Positions 17,504 through 25,725 of a DNA stretch of 64,000 bases are shown piece by piece. Source of the stretch: an uncultured Clostridia bacterium. Its GTDB lineage: Bacteria > Bacillota > Clostridia > Saccharofermentanales > Saccharofermentanaceae. The DNA lies in contig CAMIYM010000009.1 in NCBI GenBank assembly GCA_946403085.1, positions 25,514 through 89,513 on the forward strand. The letters run 5' to 3'. The position numbers and the translations under genes are program-made. The notes under the pieces were generated by a model that had not been told where the DNA came from, ran no database searches, and saw only the letters and a program-made list of their open reading frames with translations. Numbering within the stretch: position 1 is the first letter of the stretch; each line of letters opens with the position of its first letter.

Positions 17504-19051
17504 TTAGACCTTCTTGTAGAGCTTATAAGCGTCAAGGCATTTCTCACCGGTATAGTCGATATAGGTGCATGTCTCTTCCTGTACAAGCACATAATTCGAC
17601 CATTTTAATTCGCAACTGTGTGAAGTAACGACATAGTCGTAATAGCCTTCATTTATAAGTCTGTTCTGTTCTTCAAGGATAGCGGGATAGTTGTTCTCTA
17701 TGTTGAGGAAGCAGAAGAATCTGTTGCAGGGCAAAAGATCAGAAGCAGTATAGAATCCTGAATCCATAACATCGTATGTAAGTATCTTTGCGTCAGGAGT
17801 CTGCTTTATAGTCTCTGCGATACGGAACTGGGCTAATGATTCTTTGGGTTGGAGAATGAGATACATGTTCTTGCCGTTGATGATCACGATGAAATAGATC
17901 ACGGCAAGGAAAGCTGAAGAAAGGAGAGATATTAATCCGGGATTCCTCTTGTACAGACTTTCCAGCTTGCTTAATCCTTTTACTGCGGGAATGAGAAGGA
18001 AAGTAAAGCAGTATGCCAGGATATATCCGTAGTAGTAGATGAATGAAGTCTTGGTAAATACCAGCCCGAGCGAGAACAGCAATGTGACAGCGAAAAGGAT
18101 GAGCATCCTTTTGCGGTATTCCTTGCCTGTAAATACTGTGGAGATAACTGAAAGAAGCAGCACGATGCCAAAGTCCGGATAATGAAGTGACAACGTAACT
18201 ACGGAAGTCAGCGGGATTATGAAGTGGTTAAGTACAGGGATGCTGGCAAGACCGGTAACTTCAGAAACACTGTGATAGAGGAAGATATTATTATAAAAAT
18301 ATGCTTCCCAAAGATAATTCAAAGACTTTGTTGCAGCAAAGTAGATCAGTATAGGAGCTGACAGCATAAGAAAGCCTGCAAGGAATCTCCAGATGAGAGA
18401 CCAGAGCTTTTTGAATTTTTTATTTTTCAGCGCGAGGATAATGATGAGGATTACAAATCCGATCATGAATCCTACGAAAGTGTACTTTATCCAGAAAAGG
18501 CATGCTGTTATAAGTCCGCAGATCAGTGCTTCAGTATTGGACGGAAGAGTGTTGTTAATGACGATCGATCTGATACCGAAGTAGAGCGCGACAGAAATGA
18601 GCGGGAAGCAGAGCTCTTCTGCATTGCCTCCGAAGTTAAACAGCTTCAGTGTATAAGTGATTCCGAGAAGTACAGGAACCAGCGCGATGGTAAACCGTGA
18701 TGGTCTTGTGAAAAGCTTAACTGTCTTCCAGGAAAAAACAGCGAATACGGATGCGGCGATACACTCGATTATCCATGCACCGGTAAAGGACTTTTGCGAT
18801 ACAAGAGCTGCCAGTGCATATATGAAGTAGAGCAGGGGGCCTTTCTGTTCGTAAAGATCCCTGTAAGGTACAAGTCCTTTTGTGATTCCGCGTCCGACAG
18901 TGAAAAAGCAGTTGGCATCATCCCAGGGGTTGAAAGGATAAAGAGGCGAACACGTGGAAACGGCCGTTATGGTGACCACGGCCGCTGCGATTACAAAAAT
19001 GAGTTCGGATCTTTTAAGCTTGTCTGTGCCTGAGATGATCTGCTTTTGCAT
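17504..19051 (-). CDS. GT39-like integral membrane glycosyltransferase
   Basis: A 515-residue protein with about 11 membrane helices. The first outside loop reads NPWDDANCFFTVGRGI followed by GLVPYRDLYEQKGPLLYFIY, the acidic-pair and 'Y-R-D-x-x-x-x-K-x-P' pattern of the ArnT/PMT (GT39) family that uses lipid-linked sugars. The C-terminal 100 residues form a soluble domain on the outer face. Likely adds a sugar to an envelope component. It is 17 nt downstream of the desulfoferrodoxin gene on the same strand. Confidence 0.7.
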   Translation of the reverse strand: MQKQIISGTDKLKRSELIFVIAAAVVTITAVSTCSPLYPFNPWDDANCFFTVGRGITKGLVPYRDLYEQKGPLLYFIYALAALVSQKSFTGAWIIECIAASVFAVFSWKTVKLFTRPSRFTIALVPVLLGITYTLKLFNFGGNAEELCFPLISVALYFGIRSIVINNTLPSNTEALICGLITACLFWIKYTFVGFMIGFVILIIILALKNKKFKKLWSLIWRFLAGFLMLSAPILIYFAATKSLNYLWEAYFYNNIFLYHSVSEVTGLASIPVLNHFIIPLTSVVTLSLHYPDFGIVLLLSVISTVFTGKEYRKRMLILFAVTLLFSLGLVFTKTSFIYYYGYILAYCFTFLLIPAVKGLSKLESLYKRNPGLISLLSSAFLAVIYFIVIINGKNMYLILQPKESLAQFRIAETIKQTPDAKILTYDVMDSGFYTASDLLPCNRFFCFLNIENNYPAILEEQNRLINEGYYDYVVTSHSCELKWSNYVLVQEETCTYIDYTGEKCLDAYKLYKKV

Positions 19052-19068
19052 ATTATGTCAGCCGGACC

Positions 19069-19428
19069 TTAAGCTTCTGCCTTCCACAGACCGTGGAGAT
19101 TGCAGTATTCATAAGCTGCGATGACTTTCTCATCGGAACCTATGGTAAATACAGCTTTGGGTTCCTCACCGGGCTTGAGCTGACGGATGATAGAGCCCTT
19201 ATCTGTCTCAAGAGCAACAAATGTGATGTAGTGGGCATCCATCATGGGATGAGCTACTTCACCGACAGTAACAGTAACGGTCTGGCCGTCAACAGCGATT
19301 ACAGGTACATGCTTCTCGCCTGCAGCGTCAGTGGTGTTGGGAATAAGTTCTTCAAGAGGACCTCCTTCGCACTCGGTCTCGAAAAGCTTGGTTACAACTG
19401 TTCCGCACTTGCCTTTGAAAAACTTCAT
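19069..19428 (-). CDS. Desulfoferrodoxin-like superoxide reductase, reduced N-domain
   Basis: The protein has 119 residues. The C-terminal domain has all superoxide reductase Fe ligands: EKHVP, AHPM...HYI and YCNLHG (four His, one Cys), plus the Glu-Lys pair next to the first His. It should reduce superoxide to peroxide in the cytosol. The N-terminal desulforedoxin centre, which needs four Cys, is degenerate: only two Cys remain (KCG and TECEG), so the second iron site is probably lost. ATG 19428 has AGGAGG upstream; the earlier ATG at 19461 does not. Confidence 0.85.
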   Translation of the reverse strand: MKFFKGKCGTVVTKLFETECEGGPLEELIPNTTDAAGEKHVPVIAVDGQTVTVTVGEVAHPMMDAHYITFVALETDKGSIIRQLKPGEEPKAVFTIGSDEKVIAAYEYCNLHGLWKAEA

Positions 19429-19596
19429 ATTGATGTCCTCCTGATTATTAAGATGATTCATTATACCATTTTGACAGGCTTTGATTCTTTCTCATGATGA
19501 ATTGAAAATCATTCAGGAGCCAATATGGATAAACGAGATTATTTTTTAATGGAAACAACACAGCAATGACAGAAATTGCGTAAAAAGAAAGAGTTT

Positions 19597-19630
19597 TTGA
19601 CTTAATGCCTGAGAGGGCATTTTGTATAAT
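19597..19630 (+). promoter_or_regulatory. Possible promoter of SDR gene
   Basis: TTGACT (19597-19602) and TATAAT (19625-19630) are both good boxes but 22 nt apart; spacing is too long for certainty. It is 57 nt before the ATG at 19688. Confidence 0.4.
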
Positions 19631-19687
19631 CACTGTGGAGAAAGAAAAAGGCTCCGGAAATAAAATAATAGTTGAGGTGGAACGAAT

Positions 19688-20461
19688 ATGGCTAACATTT
19701 TTGATTTAACGGGTAGAGTTGCTGTTATTACAGGATGCTCCACAGGTCTCGGTGTTCAGATGGCTAAGGCTCTTGCAAATCAGGGCTGCGACATTGTAGC
19801 CATTGCCCGCCGTCAGAACCTGCTTGATGAGGTTTGTGCTGATATCGAGAAGACATACGGTGTAAAGACACTTGCTGTTAAGCTCGACATCACAGATACA
19901 GAGGCTGTTAATGCCGCAGTAGATGAGATCATTGCCAAGATGGGCAAGATCGACATCCTCGTTAACAACGCAGGTACAGGCGCAGTTGCACCTGCAGAAG
20001 ATATTACAGATGAGCAGTTCATGAATGAGATCGACATCGACCTTTTCGGTTCATTCAGAATGGCAAGGGCTATTGCTAAGAAGGCTATGATCCCTGCTAA
20101 GTTCGGCAGAGTTATCAACATCGCTTCTATGTATGGTCTTGTTGGTAACAAGGTTGCTCCCGCATCTCCTTATCATGCAGCTAAGGGCGGCGTTGTTAAC
20201 CTTACAAGAGCACTTGCTTCCGAGTGGGGTAAGTATGGCATCACAGTAAACAGCATTTGCCCCGGCTATTTCTACAGCCCTCTTACAAAGGAAACATTGG
20301 ATTCAGATTTCTTCCAGGCTAATGCAAGAACAATGATCCCTCTCGAAAGATATGGTAATGACGGTGAGCTTGATACAGCTGTATGCTTCCTCGCTTCTCC
20401 CGCTACAACATATGTAACAGGTGTTAACCTTCCTGTTGACGGCGGATATACCTGCATGTAA
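19688..20461 (+). CDS. SDR oxidoreductase, gluconate 5-dehydrogenase-like
   Basis: A classical short-chain dehydrogenase of 257 aa: TGCSTGLG cofactor loop, NNAGTG, Ser in NIASMYG and YHAAK catalytic pair, and a DGGYTCM end. The arginine after the second strand (ARRQ) suggests NADP(H). Of known types it is closest in layout to gluconate 5-dehydrogenase/3-oxoacyl-ACP reductase; the substrate is not fixed by sequence. GAGGTGG precedes the ATG. Codon use is strongly biased, suggesting high expression. A strong terminator follows. Confidence 0.8.
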   Translation: MANIFDLTGRVAVITGCSTGLGVQMAKALANQGCDIVAIARRQNLLDEVCADIEKTYGVKTLAVKLDITDTEAVNAAVDEIIAKMGKIDILVNNAGTGAVAPAEDITDEQFMNEIDIDLFGSFRMARAIAKKAMIPAKFGRVINIASMYGLVGNKVAPASPYHAAKGGVVNLTRALASEWGKYGITVNSICPGYFYSPLTKETLDSDFFQANARTMIPLERYGNDGELDTAVCFLASPATTYVTGVNLPVDGGYTCM

Positions 20462-20485
20462 TCTGCAAATAACAAACTTTTTTTC

Positions 20486-20516
20486 AAGGCTGTCTCATCT
20501 TTGGGACAGCCTTTTT
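20486..20516 (+). terminator. Rho-independent terminator
   Basis: AAGGCTGTC / GACAGCCTT stem and TTTTTG tail after the SDR gene. Confidence 0.8.
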
Positions 20517-20619
20517 GTTTTCTTCCGGATCTTTCTAAAATGGCATACGCATTTTTCGGGTTTTGCTGTTGAGAGAACTCGATGTATTTTGTTAGAATAT
20601 TTTTGGAAGGGGTGAATAA

Positions 20620-22491
20620 TTGGAAGATCCGGCTGACAGACTGAGAATCTCACGTAAAGAATTGAAGCGTGATGCAAAGAGGAACTTCAAGCATCATTAT
20701 CTGATGTATGTCGTTGCATGTCTTTTCGCGCTCGTAATGCAGTCGGAATTCCTTGCATCAGATAACATGATCGGTGCAAGACGCCAGGTCGTTACCGATG
20801 CCACCCAGGCCATTTTCGAATTGACCGGAGAAGACCAGGTCAGGCAGTTTGAAGAGACATACCTGACGATAGATGATGAGGCTAGCTCCTGGTATTCAGT
20901 TGTCGAAGAGGCTCTTAATAATAAGACCTTTGAGAATGAAAGAGTCAATGAAGTGTTCGGCAGGACCAAGGGAATACTTAACCAGCTGATCAATTACTAT
21001 ACTGAAGATACTATTATTTCAAATATCGTTTCGGTCGTGTCGCAGTTTGTAGGATCAGAGAGTGTGGCACAGATACTTATGGCTTTGATGATCCTGATCA
21101 TTGCAGGTTTCTTCTGGCTTTTTGTACGTAATGTTTATCTGGCAGCGAGCAGAAGACTGTTCCTTGAAGGAAGAATATATAAGAAAGTTCCATTTTCCAA
21201 ATACCTGTTTTTCATTAGGGTAAAGAGATGGGTGAGAGCTTCGCTCGTAATGGGCCTGAAGACTGTTTTCGAACTTATCGGAATGTCTACTGTCGTATTG
21301 TTCCCGGTCATTCACTGCGGCCTTATCCTGGTGCCTTATATCATTGCCGAGAACCCTGATGTCAGACCTTTTGAGGCATTAAGACTTTCCTGGAGGATGA
21401 TGAAGGGGCATAAGCGTAAGGTCTTCGCACTGTTCATGAGCTTCATGGGCTGGTATATCCTCGGATTTGTTACTTTAGGCATCTCAAATATCCTTTTCTC
21501 GAATCCTTATTTTGTCTGCTGCTATACGGAGTTCTATGAAAGAGTAAGGTCTTATTCAAAAGCAAAGAAGATCCCCGGAACGGAGATCCTTGACGATGAG
21601 TATCTTTTCATAAGAGCAGACTCCAATACTCTGGAAGAAAAGTACGCTGATGTAATCGATGAACTCTCTAAGCCTGAATACCTTGTGGAGGGACTTGATA
21701 CTAAGCGTGAGAGGTTCTTTGCCAGGAACTTCGGTGTTGTTCTCTGGAACAGCAAGGATGAGATCGAATACGAGAACCGTGAGTCCAAGAAGATGAAGAT
21801 GAGGGCCTATGAGAATGAAGCCAAAGGCCTTGCTTATCCCACCAGGCTTTCTCCGATACCTGACCAGCGCAAGATACCTTCACTTGAGAATATCCACTAC
21901 CTGAGACATTATTCTGTGCTCTCACTTGTTATGATGTTTTTTATATTCTCGAATTTCGGCTGGATGTGGGAGCTCTTCTATTATTTCCTCATGAAGGGAA
22001 AGCTTATCAACAGAGGTGTCCTTCACGGCCCATGGCTCCCGATCTACGGATTCGGAGGCATGATCGTCCTTATCCTGCTTAACAGGGTGCGTAAAAGGCC
22101 ATTCATCTTCTTTATATCGTCTATTGTCCTTTGCGGTACAGTCGAGTATATAACCGGCTGGATCCTTGAGGAAAAGTTCAATGCGAAATGGTGGAATTAT
22201 GAGGGGTATTTCCTTAATATCGACGGCCGTGTGTGCGCGGAAGGCCTCTTTGTCTTCGGTGTTTGCGCACTGGCGTTTATCTACGTGCTTGCCCCGATCC
22301 TTGATAATATGATCCGTAAAATAAACAGAAGGGTACTGCTGCCTCTAGCCGTAACCCTTCTGTTGTTGATCTCTGCTGATTTCATCTATTCATCTTTCTT
22401 TGTTCCGAATACCGGTTACGGTATCACCGGAAACTTCGATAAAGACGAAGATACAGTTGCAGTTGAGACTGTGATCGAAGAAAGCGCTTAA
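20620..22491 (+). CDS. DUF975 - CmpB-type permease fusion protein
   Basis: A 623-residue polytopic membrane protein. The N-terminal ~310 residues look like DUF975 (amphipathic RKELKRDAKRNFKHHY start, helices around 20-40, 145-170, 200-235, 265-290, and LRLSWRMMKGHK). After a charged linker, residues ~430-590 match the 'putative ABC transporter permease' CmpB family (FGWMWELFYYFLM, RGVLHGPWLPIYGFGG, WNYEGYFLNIDGRVC). The start is TTG 20620 with GGAAGGGG upstream. Function of either half is unknown. The stop overlaps that of the converging gene at 22488. Confidence 0.75.
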   Translation: MEDPADRLRISRKELKRDAKRNFKHHYLMYVVACLFALVMQSEFLASDNMIGARRQVVTDATQAIFELTGEDQVRQFEETYLTIDDEASSWYSVVEEALNNKTFENERVNEVFGRTKGILNQLINYYTEDTIISNIVSVVSQFVGSESVAQILMALMILIIAGFFWLFVRNVYLAASRRLFLEGRIYKKVPFSKYLFFIRVKRWVRASLVMGLKTVFELIGMSTVVLFPVIHCGLILVPYIIAENPDVRPFEALRLSWRMMKGHKRKVFALFMSFMGWYILGFVTLGISNILFSNPYFVCCYTEFYERVRSYSKAKKIPGTEILDDEYLFIRADSNTLEEKYADVIDELSKPEYLVEGLDTKRERFFARNFGVVLWNSKDEIEYENRESKKMKMRAYENEAKGLAYPTRLSPIPDQRKIPSLENIHYLRHYSVLSLVMMFFIFSNFGWMWELFYYFLMKGKLINRGVLHGPWLPIYGFGGMIVLILLNRVRKRPFIFFISSIVLCGTVEYITGWILEEKFNAKWWNYEGYFLNIDGRVCAEGLFVFGVCALAFIYVLAPILDNMIRKINRRVLLPLAVTLLLLISADFIYSSFFVPNTGYGITGNFDKDEDTVAVETVIEESA

Positions 22492-22742
22492 CTGCCGAAT
22501 ACCGTTTGCACAGCACCCGTAAAGAATGCAACAGCGAAGATGATCAATGCTGCAAGACATACGATTATCGTGTAGCAGAAGTAAGATCTGGCAAAATTCT
22601 TCTTGTTAACATTTCTTGAGCCTAAAGCCATTACGATAAGACAAATGAAGCCTACGACAGGAATAGAGAATAAGAGCTCATATCCGAAGTAGCCCCACAT
22701 GGATATCGGACGGTATTCCTCTGGAATAGAGTTTTGATCCAT
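22488..22742 (-). CDS. Small two-helix membrane protein
   Basis: An 84-residue protein with helices at about 24-43 and 57-78 and an N-terminal soluble part (SIPEEYRPISMWGYFG). The layout fits small conserved Firmicutes membrane proteins of unknown function. AGGGAGGA precedes the ATG. Its stop codon overlaps that of the DUF975 fusion gene on the other strand. Confidence 0.65.
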   Translation of the reverse strand: MDQNSIPEEYRPISMWGYFGYELLFSIPVVGFICLIVMALGSRNVNKKNFARSYFCYTIIVCLAALIIFAVAFFTGAVQTVFGS

Positions 22743-22885
22743 TTTTACGTTCCTCCCTTATAAAACGTACTAAAAATAGAAGAATCCGGAAGGAATTCTT
22801 CAGAGGTAAATATAGCACAAATCCCTTGTTTTTCTTTCAATTAAATGTTAATTTACCTCATACTATTTTTTAAGAGGAAAATACT

Positions 22886-24154
22886 ATGGAGAAGAAGCCT
22901 TTTGTAACCAAGAACCAGATCGATGAGATCGCAAGAAGATTTCCCACACCTTTCTACATCTACGATGAGAAGGGGATCCGCGAGAACTGCGAACGCGTTA
23001 AGGCAGCTTTCGCATGGAATAAAGGATTTAAGGAATTCTTTGCTGTTAAGGCTACACCTAACCCTTATATCCTTGACATCATCAACGATTACGGATTCGG
23101 ATTTGACTGTTCATCCGAGGCAGAGCTCATCCTTGCTGATGCCGTAGGCGGTCCCATCATGTTCTCTTCAAACGATACTCCCGCAAGAGAATATGCTCTT
23201 TGTGCAAATCTCGGAGGCATAATTAACCTTGACGATATCACTCACATTCCTTTCCTTGAGCAGATCCTCGGCCCCCAGTTCCCTGAGACAATGAGCTGCA
23301 GATATAATCCGGGCGGAGTATTCAAGCTTAGCAACGGCATCATGGATAACCCTGGTGATTCCAAGTACGGAATGACAAAGGAACAGCTTTTCGATGCTTA
23401 TGCCCAGCTCAAGGCTCATGGCGTAAAGAATTTCGGTATTCATGCTTTCCTTGCAAGCAACACGGTTACAAATGAGTACTATCCGACACTTGCAGGCCAG
23501 CTTTTCGAGCTTGTCGCAGAGATCGCTGAAAAGGTTGGGATCAAATTCGCATTCGTTAACCTCTCAGGCGGTGTAGGAATCGGTTACAGACCTGAGGATT
23601 CACAGAATGACATCATGGCAATAGGTGAGGGCGTAAGAAAGCAGTTCGAGCGCATTCTCGTACCCGCAGGCATGGGCGATGTTGCGATCTATACCGAGAT
23701 GGGAAGATTCATGCTCGCTCCTTACGGAATGCTCATCACAAAGGCTATTCACGAGAAGCACATCTATAAGGAATATATCGGCGTTGATGCATGCGCTGCA
23801 AATCTCATGAGACCTGCTATTTATGGTGCTTACCACCACATCACTGTTCTTGGCAAGGAGAATGAGCCTTGTGATCACAAGTATGATGTTACAGGAAGCC
23901 TTTGCGAGAACAATGATAAGTTCGCTATAGACAGAATGCTCCCTAAGATCGATATGGGTGATATCCTTGCTATTCACGATGCAGGTGCTCACGGATCTGC
24001 CATGGGCTATAACTATAACGGAAGACTCTGGTGTGCAGAGCTTCTTCTTAAGGAAGATGGCTCTGTAAAGGAGATCAGAAGAGCACAGACTCTTAACGAT
24101 TACTTTGCTACGCTCGATAACACAGAGTATGCGGATAAGATCATAAGCAAATAA
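22886..24154 (+). CDS. lysA: Diaminopimelate decarboxylase
   Basis: A 422-residue fold-III PLP enzyme that makes L-lysine from meso-diaminopimelate. FAVKATPNP holds the PLP lysine; FDCSSEAEL, LSGGVGIGY and EMGRFM are fold-III decarboxylase motifs; CENNDKFA and HDAGAHGSAMGYNYN supply the second-domain Cys and Tyr regions. It is monocistronic: a 143-nt divergent gap upstream, too short for a lysine riboswitch, and a strong terminator downstream. Confidence 0.9.
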   Translation: MEKKPFVTKNQIDEIARRFPTPFYIYDEKGIRENCERVKAAFAWNKGFKEFFAVKATPNPYILDIINDYGFGFDCSSEAELILADAVGGPIMFSSNDTPAREYALCANLGGIINLDDITHIPFLEQILGPQFPETMSCRYNPGGVFKLSNGIMDNPGDSKYGMTKEQLFDAYAQLKAHGVKNFGIHAFLASNTVTNEYYPTLAGQLFELVAEIAEKVGIKFAFVNLSGGVGIGYRPEDSQNDIMAIGEGVRKQFERILVPAGMGDVAIYTEMGRFMLAPYGMLITKAIHEKHIYKEYIGVDACAANLMRPAIYGAYHHITVLGKENEPCDHKYDVTGSLCENNDKFAIDRMLPKIDMGDILAIHDAGAHGSAMGYNYNGRLWCAELLLKEDGSVKEIRRAQTLNDYFATLDNTEYADKIISK

Positions 24155-24210
24155 TGCCTTCAATCCCTTTATTTATCGGGGATTGGCTATTTGTCAGATT
24201 GATTGTTTTT

Positions 24211-24255
24211 AAGACCTTGTTATGTGCAATATGCACAAAAACAAGGTCTTTCTAT
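24211..24255 (+). terminator. Rho-independent terminator of lysA
   Basis: AAGACCTTGT / ACAAGGTCTT stem with an inner GTGCA/TGCAC pair, then TCTATT. Confidence 0.7.
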
Positions 24256-24279
24256 TATGCAAGTTGTTTAACAAATCCA

Positions 24280-24308
24280 TTGTTTGAAAAAGTGAGAAAG
24301 TGTACCAT
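24280..24308 (+). promoter_or_regulatory. Possible promoter of gene 24379
   Basis: TTGTTT (24280-24285), 17 nt, TACCAT (24303-24308). A small hairpin CCAAGG/CCTTGG follows at 24318-24335 in the leader. Confidence 0.3.
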
Positions 24309-24378
24309 AAAGCTGTCCAAGGGATAAGCCTTGGGGATAGTAATAAGGACAATAAAATACTCTAGGAGGTATTACATA

Positions 24379-24636
24379 ATGAAAGCATTTGTATTAGACA
24401 ACATTGACGTAGCAACACTTATGAAGGCACTTGATGAGTGCAAGGGAAACGTTATTCTTCTTACAGATGAAGGTGACCGTTTCAATCTTAAGAGCAAGCT
24501 CAGCCAGATGACTGGTATCATGAAGCTTATCGAAGGCGGTATCGTTTGCAATGCAAAGATCTCCTGCTCTGATCCTGACGATGAGGCAATGCTCTTCAGA
24601 CTTAACCTTTTCGGAAAGGTTGAGGATCAGGCTTGA
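24379..24636 (+). CDS. Conserved hypothetical protein, 85 aa
   Basis: A small soluble protein of two or three beta-alpha units (MKAFVLDNIDVATLM, VILLTDEGDRFNLKSK, FRLNLFG). I recall similar short proteins across Clostridia without a known role, but cannot name a family. TAGGAGG lies 11 nt before ATG 24379; earlier Met codons lack a ribosome site. The codon use is that of a well expressed gene. Terminator-like stem after it. Confidence 0.7.
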   Translation: MKAFVLDNIDVATLMKALDECKGNVILLTDEGDRFNLKSKLSQMTGIMKLIEGGIVCNAKISCSDPDDEAMLFRLNLFGKVEDQA

Positions 24637-24681
24637 TCCTTGCCGGAGCCTTTAATCAAGACTTAAGAACAAAAAACAATA

Positions 24682-24716
24682 AACAGGGCGTCTCAATAGA
24701 GGCGCCCTGTTGCATT
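24682..24716 (+). terminator. Terminator-like hairpin
   Basis: AACAGGGCG.CTC/GAG.CGCCCTGTT strong stem; the following tail GCATTT is a poor U-tract. Confidence 0.55.
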
Positions 24717-24912
24717 TCCGGACCCGGTAAACACAAAATGCTTTGGAATGAATGTTAAAAAGTGCATATTGAGAAGACTAAAAAATCTTTGAAATATAGT
24801 CAGATTAGGCACTTGCGTAATTTGACAACACGATTAGTATTTGAAATTGTTAGTTGATCCGTTGCTTTTACAATAGACCGATTAGACTAATTATCTATTT
24901 TGGAGGCACAAT

Positions 24913-25626
24913 ATGAAGAAGAGAATTGCAGTTATGCTGCTGGCATCCGCTTTAATGCTTACAGCGTGTGGCAATGTAGACAATTCAAAGGATTCCGAGT
25001 CGAAAGAAACAACAGAGGAAACAACCACTGAGACTGTCGAGACTACAACAGAATCCACCACAGAATCCACCACAGAAGCTACTACTGAATCAACAGAAGA
25101 TGAAAGAATGCTTAAGATGACCGGAGCTGAAATTGCAGCTGCCATTAAGCCGGCTTATGGATCCGAATTGACAGACTTTAATAATACTTACGAGTCTGTT
25201 TATAACGGATTGACTGATAATCCGGATCTTGAAGTAGATGTAAAAAAGTACCATAAAACATATCTCGAGGAAGAGAATTCCAAAAAGGGCATTAAAAACT
25301 TTGTCAGTTTTGGAATAAGTAAGGTTGATCCGGATAACTTTGAAAAATCTTATTTCATCTTTATCTATGTTATCGAGATGGATATGAATTCGGATGATTA
25401 TAAAGCATTGGCAGTCGGCAGTGACATTAATCCCATGATATTCAGCAGAAATTCAGGCCCTGTTAATGAAAAGCTTAAAGTAAGTGCAATCAATGGTCAG
25501 TATGTTATTGCTTGCTGTGAGATGTACTACGATGGCGGCAAGTCAGTATCAAACCATGCTTCACCTTTTAAATACGATGGAATCGATAAGGTAATTAAGG
25601 CTTTTGAAGAACTGAAAAACGCGTGA
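24913..25626 (+). CDS. Lipoprotein with Thr/Glu-rich spacer
   Basis: A 237-residue lipoprotein: KKR start, hydrophobic core, lipobox LTAC with Cys about residue 20, then about 40 residues of Thr, Glu and Ser repeats (TTES units) that act as a flexible wall-spanning linker, then a soluble domain of mixed fold. GGAGG precedes the ATG. A TTGACA box at 24822 has no good -10. Ligand unknown. A bidirectional terminator follows. Confidence 0.7.
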   Translation: MKKRIAVMLLASALMLTACGNVDNSKDSESKETTEETTTETVETTTESTTESTTEATTESTEDERMLKMTGAEIAAAIKPAYGSELTDFNNTYESVYNGLTDNPDLEVDVKKYHKTYLEEENSKKGIKNFVSFGISKVDPDNFEKSYFIFIYVIEMDMNSDDYKALAVGSDINPMIFSRNSGPVNEKLKVSAINGQYVIACCEMYYDGGKSVSNHASPFKYDGIDKVIKAFEELKNA

Positions 25627-25664
25627 GTTCCTTCAGTCCGAACTGATTAACTATTGAAATAAAT

Positions 25665-25698
25665 AACGGGGATCGTCATGACTGACATCCCCGTTTTT
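25665..25698. terminator. Bidirectional terminator
   Basis: AACGGGGAT / ATCCCCGTT stem with TTTTT on plus and a T-rich tail on minus, between the lipoprotein gene and the converging citrate synthase gene. Confidence 0.75.
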
Positions 25699-25725
25699 AC
25701 TGTAAGGATATAACTAAAAGTCTGA

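Noticed and set aside
22743..22885. Lysine riboswitch before lysA
   Set aside because: The gap is 143 nt, shared by two divergent genes, and I see no set of L-box helices in it.
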